NCBI GenBank assembly: GCA_046291875.1
Contig: JBKBSF010000005.1
Location: 62,001-126,000 of the forward strand
Source of the DNA: SKVR01 sp046291875
Lineage (GTDB): Bacteria > Bacteroidota > Bacteroidia > Bacteroidales > UBA7960
Direction of reading: 5' to 3'
DNA: 64,000 bases
Shown here in pieces: positions 17,556 through 25,338 of the stretch (positions are counted from its first letter, which is position 1; each line of letters begins with the position of its first letter). The position numbers and the translations under genes are program-made. The notes beneath the pieces were generated by a model. That model saw nothing but the letters and a program-made list of their open reading frames with translations, had not been told where the DNA came from and ran no database searches.

Positions 17556-18419
17556 ATGAATAAACAATGCTTATTTGTATCTGACCTTCATGGAAAGGTA
17601 AACCGGTACGAAAGACTATTTAAGTATATACGGAAGGAAAAACCCGGAGCCCTGTTCATTGGCGGAGACATTTTGCCCTCAAGTATTATGCACAGCTTCA
17701 GGGCAGGCGATAACAAACCCGATTTTGTTACTGATTTTCTGGCAGAAAAATTCCAGCAGCTCAAGCAGGAAATGGAAGTTGATTATCCAGCTGTTTATAT
17801 TATAATGGGCAATGACGATCCTCGTATTGAGGAAGTGCCCTTGATCAATTTTCAGAAAAAAGGGCTTTGGAATTACGCACATGGTAATATCAGCACTTTT
17901 CACGATTATCAGATCATGGGCTATGCATATGTGCCTCCCACTCCCTTTTTGCTCAAAGATTGGGAGCGATACGACATCGGCAAGGAGGTTCAGCCGGGCT
18001 GTATTCCTCCCACCGAAGGCTTCAGAACCTGGGACAGTGGCGAAAATCAGGATAAAAGTACCATACGGCAGGACCTGAAAAAGATGGCCAATGGAGTGGA
18101 CTTTTCCAGAACGATCAGTATGTTTCATTCGCCTCCTTATCAGTGTGGCCTGGACAGAGCCGCACTGGATGGTGTAACGGTAAATGACCAGCCAGTAGAT
18201 GTGCATGTGGGCAGCAAAGCCATTCGCGAATTCATTGAACAAAAAAAACCCTTCCTGTCGCTTCACGGGCACATCCACGAATCCTCAAGACTTACAGGAG
18301 TATGGAAAGAAAAAATAGACTCCACCATTGCTATTTCTGCTGCATTTGAAGGACCAGGGCTGGCTGTGATTAAATTCAATATGGATGAACCTTTTTCTGC
18401 CGAACGCATTATCCTCTAA
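17556..18419 (+). CDS. Calcineurin-like metallophosphoesterase
   Basis: This 287-residue protein has the binuclear metal motifs of the calcineurin-like phosphoesterase superfamily: SDLHG (Asp10, His12), GGD (Asp38), GNDDPR, a His in SMFHSPPY and the C-terminal GHIH. The ATG at 17556 directly follows GAAGG and is preferred to the TTG at 17502, placing the first metal motif close to the N-terminus as usual. There is no signal peptide, so it should be cytoplasmic. It is 38 bp upstream of the TPR gene and likely shares its transcript. Substrate unknown; the superfamily includes phosphoprotein, nucleotide and phosphodiester hydrolases. Confidence 0.85.
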   Translation: MNKQCLFVSDLHGKVNRYERLFKYIRKEKPGALFIGGDILPSSIMHSFRAGDNKPDFVTDFLAEKFQQLKQEMEVDYPAVYIIMGNDDPRIEEVPLINFQKKGLWNYAHGNISTFHDYQIMGYAYVPPTPFLLKDWERYDIGKEVQPGCIPPTEGFRTWDSGENQDKSTIRQDLKKMANGVDFSRTISMFHSPPYQCGLDRAALDGVTVNDQPVDVHVGSKAIREFIEQKKPFLSLHGHIHESSRLTGVWKEKIDSTIAISAAFEGPGLAVIKFNMDEPFSAERIIL

Positions 18420-18457
18420 AACTATTGCTGCCCGATTGGAAGGGTCAAAACACTCCT

Positions 18458-20680
18458 ATGAACAATCCGGAGATTAAAAAAACATACCACGACATTTGCA
18501 AAATGCTTCACCAGCGCAGTATGGTTGAAGCCATCCGGGGCATTGAGAAGTTGATCCATGCCTCGGGCAAAGAGTATTATCAGGATACTTTAAACCAGCA
18601 CCTGCTCACCTACGAGAATCTGCTGAAGCATACCTTCTCCGGGGTTCAGGACCCTGAGCGCCAGAAGGTATACCACTACCTGATGCGCAATTTGCTGGAA
18701 ATGGCCGACGAGTTGCATGAGTATTTGCTTACCATCAATGCTTCCGACAATATATATGCTTTGAAAAAGCAACTGGCCAGATCGCGGGCTACCGAACATT
18801 CCATGGCCTTTCTCGAGAGGCTTACCTTCGATACTGAACTCTCCGATCTGCTAAAGGAGGTAAAGTTGGAAAATCCGCAACAATCCATACCTCGTGAGGA
18901 TGCTCTGGTGAAAATATTCAATATCATATGGCTGTCAGACAAATACAGCGAAGAGGAAATTGAACTCCTGGAGGCAGCATGCCAGTCTGAACAGTTGCCA
19001 TGGCACGACAAAAGCCTGCTGGTAAGTGCCCTTACCCTTAGCCTGCTCAGGTATTTCGATCTAAACAAATTCCTGCTGTTGTTTCGCTTCATTCATGCCC
19101 ATGAGCATTATGTATGGCAGAGAGCCCTGTTGGGTTTATTTCTTTGTATGCTCCATTACAACGACCGGTACTATTTGTATCCGGCCCTTCAGGAGCAGAC
19201 CCGTAAACTCATGGAGACCGACAGTATTGAGAAAAACATTGAGGCCCTGCTTATACAATTTACCAAAACCCGTGAAACCGAAAGTGTAAGCAAAAAATGG
19301 CAGGAAGAAATCCTTCCACGTATGATGAAGCTGCGTCCACGGATTGAGCAGAAACTCGACCTGGAGAACATTTTCAAAGATGAGTTTGGAGAAGAGAAAA
19401 ATCCTGACTGGGAAACCGTTTTTGAGGATGCCCCCGACCTGCTTGATAAACTTACCGAGTTTACCGAAATGCAGATGGAAGGGATGGACGTTTTCATGAG
19501 TGCTTTCTCCCAACTGAAAAATTTTCCTTTCTTTCAGAAGATCAGCAATTGGTTTGTTCCTTTTTACCATGAGAATCAAAGCATAAGGTCTTACCTGAAA
19601 TCCTCAGGCGATGGGCCTGATCTCACTCCGCTGGTAAAAAAGCTTGAACAAACTCATTTTATGTGCAACAGCGACAAGTATTCCTTCTGCATCAATCTCT
19701 CCATGATACCCGATCAGCAAAAAAGCATGATGATGAATATGGCAACTGCTGAGATGAGCAGCATGGAAGAGATCGAAAAAAGCGAAGGCATTCTCAACGA
19801 TTTTGCCCGTACCCGGAGTGTATACACTCAGTATTTTCAAGACCTTTACCGGTTTTTCAAGCTGCACCCATGGAGAGGTGAGTTTACAGATATTTTTGGC
19901 CTGGAGGCAGATATTTTTGGTTCTGAATTTCTTCAAACCCTGATAACCGACCCCGCCACTACCCGCAACCTGGCAGAATTGTATTTTGACAAAGGGTTCT
20001 ACCCTTACGCTCTGAAAATTTTCCTGTCGTTGCTTGAGCGCGATCGCAGCAATATTGAGCTTTTCGAAAAAATAGCCTTTTGCTATGAGAAGACCGGAGA
20101 TTTTTCGCAAGCACTGGATTATTACAAGCGTGCCGAGATCATAGAAACAGGTCGTTTGTGGATTTTGAAAAAACTGGCCTACTGCTCCAAATTCCTCAAC
20201 CAGTGGGAGGATGCGTTGATGTATTACCGTGAAGCTGAAAAGCAAAGCCCTGAAGACATGAAGATCCAGGCAAATATTGGCCAATGTCTTATACACCTGG
20301 AAAGATATGAAGAGGCTCTTGATTACTATTTCAAGGTGGAAGTACTGGCGCCCGAGAACCATCGGATCCGTCGTCCATTGGCATGGTGTTCGTGGGTGGT
20401 TGGCAAATTGGATACCGCCCGCGATTATTTCAACCGTTTACTTGCAGGCGACCCTGAAAATGCATGGGATCTTCTCAATCTGGCACACGTAACCTGGTGC
20501 GAAAACAAAACCCAAGAGGCATTACATTATTATGGCAAAAGCCTTCAGAGGATGAAGAACTTTGAAGAATTCCAGGCGGCTTTTCTGGAAGACAGAAAGC
20601 ATCTCAGCCGCAACGGGGTATCTTACTTCGATATGGATCTGATGCTGGAATACCTGAAAATGGGATATCAAAAAAAATAG
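18458..20680 (+). CDS. Large TPR-repeat protein of unknown function
   Basis: The 740-residue protein has a helical N-terminal two-thirds without recognised motif. The C-terminal part (about 510-740) carries consecutive tetratricopeptide repeats such as YFDKGFYPYALKIFLSLLERD, AFCYEKTGDFSQALDYYKRAE, GQCLIHLERYEEALDYYFKVE and HVTWCENKTQEALHYYGKSL. TPRs mediate protein-protein contacts. No signal peptide or membrane segment is seen. Its likely partner is the preceding metallophosphoesterase, but that is inferred only from adjacency. The ATG at 18458 is preferred over the TTG at 18425. A strong terminator follows at 20721. Confidence 0.75.
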   Translation: MNNPEIKKTYHDICKMLHQRSMVEAIRGIEKLIHASGKEYYQDTLNQHLLTYENLLKHTFSGVQDPERQKVYHYLMRNLLEMADELHEYLLTINASDNIYALKKQLARSRATEHSMAFLERLTFDTELSDLLKEVKLENPQQSIPREDALVKIFNIIWLSDKYSEEEIELLEAACQSEQLPWHDKSLLVSALTLSLLRYFDLNKFLLLFRFIHAHEHYVWQRALLGLFLCMLHYNDRYYLYPALQEQTRKLMETDSIEKNIEALLIQFTKTRETESVSKKWQEEILPRMMKLRPRIEQKLDLENIFKDEFGEEKNPDWETVFEDAPDLLDKLTEFTEMQMEGMDVFMSAFSQLKNFPFFQKISNWFVPFYHENQSIRSYLKSSGDGPDLTPLVKKLEQTHFMCNSDKYSFCINLSMIPDQQKSMMMNMATAEMSSMEEIEKSEGILNDFARTRSVYTQYFQDLYRFFKLHPWRGEFTDIFGLEADIFGSEFLQTLITDPATTRNLAELYFDKGFYPYALKIFLSLLERDRSNIELFEKIAFCYEKTGDFSQALDYYKRAEIIETGRLWILKKLAYCSKFLNQWEDALMYYREAEKQSPEDMKIQANIGQCLIHLERYEEALDYYFKVEVLAPENHRIRRPLAWCSWVVGKLDTARDYFNRLLAGDPENAWDLLNLAHVTWCENKTQEALHYYGKSLQRMKNFEEFQAAFLEDRKHLSRNGVSYFDMDLMLEYLKMGYQKK

Positions 20681-20720
20681 CAAGCCTTAGCTTCTGATAT
20701 ACTGTCATTTAACTTCTTTT

Positions 20721-20756
20721 TGCGTGAAAAAGTAAAAAAAAACACTTTTTCACGCA
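20721..20756 (+). terminator. Intrinsic terminator of the TPR gene
   Basis: A perfect 13-bp stem, TGCGTGAAAAAGT (20721-20733) with ACTTTTTCACGCA (20744-20756), loop of 10, followed by a short T run. Confidence 0.75.
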
Positions 20757-20800
20757 GCGTTTTTATAGCCTTTCCCGTCTTTGTAATATAACGCTCTTTT

Positions 20801-20908
20801 AAAAACCGGGAGTATCACCTTTCTGCCTTAAATATCAGACTTTTTAATTGAACCAAGACTCCCCAACAATCATAGCTTGTCCATTGGAAGGTAGTCCCGG
20901 TTTTTTTT
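20801..20908 (+). ncRNA. Candidate small structured RNA ending in an intrinsic terminator
   Basis: AAAAACCGGGA (20801-20811) pairs with TCCCGGTTTTT (20895-20905), extendable through ACCTT/AAGGT with small bulges, and an 8-T run ends at 20908. The enclosed 83 nt contain a second pairing, CCAAGAC with GTCcaTTGG (bulged). No ORF of note lies inside and no known RNA family was recognised. The promoter is unclear: only a TTTG core at 20780-20783. Confidence 0.35.
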
Positions 20909-21058
20909 CTGCAATCAACAATACTTTATATAAAAACATTGCTCTTTGCATACTGGAAATAAGGAAAAACCAGGGAAAAGTAGTCAACAGCCTATGCCTT
21001 TAACCCAAGATGTTGCCAGATAAATGATTATGTTTCTCCTTACATTTTCCACTCATCG

Positions 21059-21240
21059 CTTTTGATCTCAGGGTTAGTGAAAATGGCCGCCTCCATCAAC
21101 ATTAACCATTTTCAGCTAACCAGCGGCCATAACCCTGGATCAAAAGACTAAACAGACTTTTCCCTGTCAAACTTATTCTGTAGTCGGCAGGCTTACATTT
21201 GGTTATCCCTGCACAACCAAATTTAGCCTGTCTTTTTTTT
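21059..21240 (+). promoter_or_regulatory. Candidate structured leader/attenuator (long hairpin followed by intrinsic terminator)
   Basis: Left arm CTTTTGATCTCAGGGTTA (21059-21076) pairs with TAACCCTGGATCAAAAG (21130-21146) with one bulged base, continued by TGGCCGC/GCGGCCA. An alternative inner hairpin pairs GGTTAGTGAAAATGG with CCATTTTCAGCTAACC and excludes part of the first. Downstream, CAGGCT...ATTTGGTT (21188-21204) pairs with AACCAAAT...AGCCTG (21215-21230) and runs into eight T (21233-21240). A competing GCAGG/CCTGC pairing (21187-21191 with 21208-21212) could prevent the terminator. The lipoprotein gene starts 44 bp later. It could instead be an independent small RNA. Confidence 0.4.
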
Positions 21241-21283
21241 GACCTATAATTGCGAGTATCCTTATAAGATTACCTTGTATCTG

Positions 21284-22066
21284 ATGAACCGGATTTTACT
21301 GTTACTGATTACACTTGTGATTTCCCACTTATCTTTCTCTTCGTGCACCCGCGATGAAGAGAAAGACAATGCATTTAACCAACTCCACCTGAATTATTAC
21401 GAGCAATTTCACCCTCAGGGTCGTGAGTTGATTTTTTTTCTTGAAACCGTAGAGACTTTTCCCTGCAGCAATTTTCAGATTCAAACCTCAGTAGAATACA
21501 CTCCCGATCATACCTGGATCAAAAGCGATAATATCGAGGTACCCAACTTATGCGTTACCAGTATAGGCCCGGCCACCCGCAGCCTTTCCATGGGCGCTCC
21601 AGGCCAAATGCCCGGCAACATCTCACTTTGGGTTAACAAAAACCGTCATGATTTCGATCTTGAGCTGCACGATACCCACTATCAGATCAAAAGACAAAGT
21701 CATTTTGAAAACCGTTTGAGTTTCTCAAGAGAAAGGCTGATGCGTATCCCCAACCATACCGTATGGGGTTACATTCTTACTGACGACCAAAACAAATCCG
21801 ATATCACGGCTCAAATCATAGAAGCCTTTGAAGCCAAGGGGGCCAGTGTTATCAATCTTCCTGATGGAGAATATCACTATTTCAGAGTTGAAAACGAACT
21901 TCCCCATTTTCGCCTCGACAAAGAGATCAGCGGGTTCACCCTTTGGTTCGATCAAAACATTTCTATCCTGGTGCAGGCCTTCGAGGAATACCTTGAAACA
22001 ACACACACCAGCTCTCATATTCAGTTGCGCCTGTTCAGCACACGGGGTGAGAGACATATAATGTAA
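21284..22066 (+). CDS. Predicted lipoprotein of unknown function
   Basis: The 260-residue product starts, at the ATG 21284, with a lipoprotein signal peptide ending LSFSSC (lipobox Cys about 20). The mature protein is beta-rich with many His/Asp/Glu residues and two Cys (FPCSNF, NLCVTS). No domain was recognised. The upstream TTG at 21239 directly abuts the T run of a predicted terminator and is not used. The gene stands alone; its leader carries the structures described at 21059-21240, so expression may be controlled by attenuation (inference). Confidence 0.6.
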   Translation: MNRILLLLITLVISHLSFSSCTRDEEKDNAFNQLHLNYYEQFHPQGRELIFFLETVETFPCSNFQIQTSVEYTPDHTWIKSDNIEVPNLCVTSIGPATRSLSMGAPGQMPGNISLWVNKNRHDFDLELHDTHYQIKRQSHFENRLSFSRERLMRIPNHTVWGYILTDDQNKSDITAQIIEAFEAKGASVINLPDGEYHYFRVENELPHFRLDKEISGFTLWFDQNISILVQAFEEYLETTHTSSHIQLRLFSTRGERHIM

Positions 22067-22202
22067 CAGCACTCCCTTTCCTGGGAGAAATAAATATACT
22101 AACGTTCTTTGAGATCAGCATAAAAACCCTGCACCTATTCATAGCATGAGGTTTGTTTGCCCGGGATCGACTGCCACGGGTCGGGTTGTGTGATATTTTT
22201 TT

Positions 22203-22210
22203 TACTTTTG
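22203..22210 (+). promoter_or_regulatory. -7 promoter box for the ECF sigma factor
   Basis: TACTTTTG fits TAnnTTTG. The predicted transcript start is near 22216, just before the GTG start at 22235, arguing against the longer frame from 22157. Confidence 0.45.
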
Positions 22211-22234
22211 TTTATTGCACAATACCCCTTGCTG

Positions 22235-22780
22235 GTGGACAAACTCGACCATATCATTCTGGGCTGCCAGAAAAACCAACGGCAGTCGCAGGCAGAACTC
22301 TACAAGATGTTTTCTTCACGGATGTATGCCGTATGCCTGAGGTATACCTCCAGTCGTGATGATGCTCAGGATGTTTTGCAGGAAGGGTTTGTGAAAATTT
22401 TTGAAAATATCGCGAATTTTAAAGCCCAGGGCTCCTTTGAAGGTTGGATGAAACGCATTTTTGTAAACCTTGCCCTTGACAAATTCCGATCACGGATCAG
22501 CATGCTCTCTCTGGATGAGTTTACAGAAGAAGAAGCTCACAATCAACCCAGTGCACTTGACAATATGTCGGAGAAAGAGATACTGGAAGTGGTGCGTCAA
22601 CTCCCCGATCAGTATCGGTTGGTTTTCAACCTCTACGTGATGGAAGGGCACTCGCACCAGGAGATTGCCTCAATGCTGGGCATTTCAGAATCCACCTCCC
22701 GGTCCAACCTGGCCAGGGCCAAGCTGATTTTAAAAAACAAACTGCAGTTCAACGCAAGTTGGATTGAAAAAGCCATTTGA
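22235..22780 (+). CDS. ECF-subfamily RNA polymerase sigma factor
   Basis: This 181-residue extracytoplasmic-function sigma factor has a sigma-2 region around SRDDAQDVLQEGFVKIFENI and FEGWMKRIFVNLALDKFR, and a sigma-4 helix-turn-helix around QLPDQYRLVFNLYVMEGHSHQEIA followed by LGISESTSRSNLARAKLIL. The open frame extends upstream to 22157 but without ATG; homology begins at VDKLDHIILGCQ, so the GTG at 22235 (or TTG at 22229) is chosen. The neighbouring gene begins 5 bp after its stop and encodes a membrane protein that is probably its anti-sigma partner. Targets are not visible in the sequence. Confidence 0.9.
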   Translation: MDKLDHIILGCQKNQRQSQAELYKMFSSRMYAVCLRYTSSRDDAQDVLQEGFVKIFENIANFKAQGSFEGWMKRIFVNLALDKFRSRISMLSLDEFTEEEAHNQPSALDNMSEKEILEVVRQLPDQYRLVFNLYVMEGHSHQEIASMLGISESTSRSNLARAKLILKNKLQFNASWIEKAI

Positions 22781-22784
22781 TACA

Positions 22785-24128
22785 ATGGACAGATTTGAAA
22801 AAGATATACGCGAAAAACTATCACATTATGAGGAGGAACCTCCCGTACATGTGTGGGATGCCATTGAGAACCGCCTGGATAAAAAAGAATATCGCGGTTG
22901 GTTTTGGCTTAAGGTAGCTGCATCGCTGATTCTTTTGGTGATAACCGCAGCATCATTGATCTGGGTTTTGCCAGGGTTGAAGCAGTCGGATGTGGTAGTT
23001 GAATTGCCTGCACCAGAACCTCTCCCGGGATCAACTACAGAAGCACCCACCCCAGCCGCTGAAACTACCCCAGGGGTATTACCGGTAACTGCTGATCCTA
23101 TATTGGCATTTGCGGCAGATCCAATTCCGGATCAACCCGTTTGGTCAGCCACCCGGGCAGGATTGCCCGCAGCATCTCTGCAATCTGTTGAAAGTCATCA
23201 GGCTCCCCGTCCGATCCCTGCTTTTGACCTGGCGGCACTTGAAGTATCAATGCCAGCGGGTCTGGCTGCCCCTTCGGCTGGAAAAGACCTTTTGCTGAGT
23301 CAGGAACAAACCCCAATGCGACTACTTGCGCTCGAAACTTCTGAAGAGCCAGCAGGTCAGGTGTGGGGCCTGACTGCTTTTTTAAGTCCGCAACAATCTT
23401 ACAGACTGCAAACCAATGCTACAAGTATTCCCTTCGAGGCCCTTGAAAACCAAATCATGGGGTTTTCAGCAGGATTACATGTAAGCTACCGGCTTGGCAA
23501 ACGTATGGAGCTTCGTACAGGAGCGGCATACAACCTTATTGGCCAGCAAATCAATGATATTGCAGCCTTTAGCCATCCCTCCATGACATATCTCTATTCA
23601 ACCAAAGGGGAAAAAATCAGCAGTCATCCTCAGAGCATGTCAACCTCAATGGGGGGTATCAACTTTACTGACCAGAGTTTTTATTTTGCAGACATAGCTT
23701 CAACACGCATCTTTACCCTCAAGGGCAGCTACGACGAAAGCAATGTAAACCTTCTCAACAAATCTGCTTTTGGGTTGGTGCAGCATTTTGGCTTTCTGGA
23801 GGTTCCTGTAATGGTGCATTATGAATTGCTGCGAAGCATCATCAATGTATCTGTGAAGTCGGGTTTTTCGGCCAACCTGCTGGTAAACAACCATGTGTAT
23901 CTGCAGGGCAGCGCCTACCGCAACCCCATTGGCGAAAGCACTGGCATTGCGAGGCTGAGTGTGTCGGGTACAGGCGGTCTGGCATTAAGCTATCCCGTAA
24001 GCCCTCGCATGGACTTATCTCTCGAGCCCACTTTCAGCATGTTCATTACACCCATCCATACCCAAAACAACATGCAGACACATCCCTACAATTATGCTCT
24101 GTTCATGGGGATGAAATACAATTTCTAG
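22785..24128 (+). CDS. Membrane-anchored partner of the ECF sigma factor (anti-sigma-like N-terminus, outer-membrane-barrel-like C-terminus)
   Basis: The 447-residue protein has a short cytoplasmic segment (1-40, FEKDIREKLSHYEEEPPVHVWDAIENRL), one transmembrane helix (about 45-68), a Pro/Ala/Glu-rich periplasmic linker (about 75-180) and a C-terminal domain (about 185-447) with alternating aromatic strands resembling small outer-membrane beta-barrel proteins (for example GFSAGLHVSYRLGKRMELRTGAAY and a final YNYALFMGMKYNF). Downstream of an ECF sigma gene in Bacteroidota this layout usually marks a regulator that holds the sigma factor through the cytoplasmic segment. That role is inferred. 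The start is the ATG at 22785, 5 bp after the sigma stop. Confidence 0.7.
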   Translation: MDRFEKDIREKLSHYEEEPPVHVWDAIENRLDKKEYRGWFWLKVAASLILLVITAASLIWVLPGLKQSDVVVELPAPEPLPGSTTEAPTPAAETTPGVLPVTADPILAFAADPIPDQPVWSATRAGLPAASLQSVESHQAPRPIPAFDLAALEVSMPAGLAAPSAGKDLLLSQEQTPMRLLALETSEEPAGQVWGLTAFLSPQQSYRLQTNATSIPFEALENQIMGFSAGLHVSYRLGKRMELRTGAAYNLIGQQINDIAAFSHPSMTYLYSTKGEKISSHPQSMSTSMGGINFTDQSFYFADIASTRIFTLKGSYDESNVNLLNKSAFGLVQHFGFLEVPVMVHYELLRSIINVSVKSGFSANLLVNNHVYLQGSAYRNPIGESTGIARLSVSGTGGLALSYPVSPRMDLSLEPTFSMFITPIHTQNNMQTHPYNYALFMGMKYNF

Positions 24129-24146
24129 TAACTCCCGGATAAATCT

Positions 24147-24890
24147 TCAGGGCATTTTTCCTACAGGCATCATATACAAAATCCTGATCCCGGGATCGAG
24201 GCCCAGAATTTCCTCTACCTGCTCATCGTTGTAGGCCCCTATCACTACAGTACCCAGATTGAGGGCCGCAGCCTGCAGATGAACATTCTGCGAGGCATGT
24301 CCAATTTCGTTATATACATATCGCACACCTCTTTCCGAATACCGTTGTGTGGTTCTTTCAAACACCGCACCGAAAACCAGCACTACACCAGCCTCTGCAA
24401 TCATTGACTGGCTATGCGATGCTCTAACCAGATCAGAAGCCACCTCTCTTCCATGAACCCAGAGCAGCTGATGGTCGGCAGGCAGGTATTGATAAAGTCC
24501 TTTGCGCAGCCCGTCTACATTATTTACCAAAACAAACATTTCAAGCGGAAAGGTTGCCCCCGCAGAGGGAGCTGTTCTGAACCCACGGGCATGGGTTATA
24601 CCCTGTGCGCTCCATAGCAGCTGACCCACTTCAGCTACTGTGAGAGCTTGCGAAGCATAGCTTCTTACGGACCTGCGCAACTGAAGAGCTTCCTCAATGC
24701 TTACAGTCCCTTTCTTTTTTGGGGGTGGTAATTTTATCATATCTCCTGAGTTTTCAAATTCAGTTGTATTGCCCGTGGCCATGAGTTTATCTTCACCTGA
24801 AGGTGTTATCTGGCGGAAAAAGCTTAAAGCAATGATTCCCATAATCAACAGGAAACCAAAAATTCCTGAAATATACATCAATTTCTTCAT
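24147..24890 (-). CDS. Membrane-anchored SagB-type nitroreductase-family oxidoreductase
   Basis: The 247-residue product has an N-terminal membrane helix (about 5-25), a linker and then a nitroreductase/SagB-like FMN domain (about 60-247): SIEEALQLRRSVRSYASQALTV, the LLWSAQGIT helix, RTAPSAGATFPLEMF, and the C-terminal GLDPGIRILYMMPVGKMP. This family uses FMN to reduce nitro or quinone compounds or to oxidise azoline rings (SagB). No azoline cyclodehydratase or precursor peptide gene is nearby. The ATG at 24890 is chosen over the longer frame to 24965 because it begins the membrane helix. It is convergent with the sigma/anti-sigma operon. Confidence 0.8.
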   Translation of the reverse strand: MKKLMYISGIFGFLLIMGIIALSFFRQITPSGEDKLMATGNTTEFENSGDMIKLPPPKKKGTVSIEEALQLRRSVRSYASQALTVAEVGQLLWSAQGITHARGFRTAPSAGATFPLEMFVLVNNVDGLRKGLYQYLPADHQLLWVHGREVASDLVRASHSQSMIAEAGVVLVFGAVFERTTQRYSERGVRYVYNEIGHASQNVHLQAAALNLGTVVIGAYNDEQVEEILGLDPGIRILYMMPVGKMP

Positions 24891-25338
24891 TACAACTGGT
24901 TTTAGGGTTTTGAATAGTGATTGGCTGCCAAAAAAACACATAAGCCTGGCAGACATACTCCGCATTGTAAAGATAATGCAACAAGATTATAAAATCCAGA
25001 AAATGCTGGGGCAGGTAATACTCTAACCCAAACGAACCTGTTGCCTCAACACTATCCGGTAGTATCAATAGCTGGTTATAGTATGCCTGCAAAACTTATG
25101 AACTCTGAAATTATAAAAACTTTGCATCCTGCCAACCCTGGCTTTTCAGGAGAGTAAAACCAGCGATATCCCCTAATATTTAGAATGATTATAAATTGAA
25201 AGCAGGGTCAGAAAAATATTTCAAAAAATTTACCTTTGCTCTCGAAAGGCTTGTTATTCAAGCAACAGAGCATTTTATGAATACAACAAAACGCTCATTA
25301 AGCTGTCATTTTCAAATATCAAACACACAAAAATTTCC
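24891..25338. other. Divergent intergenic region (448 bp)
   Basis: It separates the SagB-like gene (minus) from the multi-domain oxidoreductase (plus) and holds a -7 box (25231-25238) for the latter. I see no convincing small ORF, repeat or strong hairpin in the rest. Confidence 0.45.
25231..25238 (+). promoter_or_regulatory. -7 promoter box for the fused oxidoreductase
   Basis: TACCTTTG matches TAnnTTTG, about 100 bp upstream of the ATG at 25339. A -33 element is not clear. Confidence 0.4.

Noticed and set aside
19604..20362. A 252-codon minus-strand ORF inside the TPR gene
   Set aside because: Shadow of the TPR coding sequence; no independent support.
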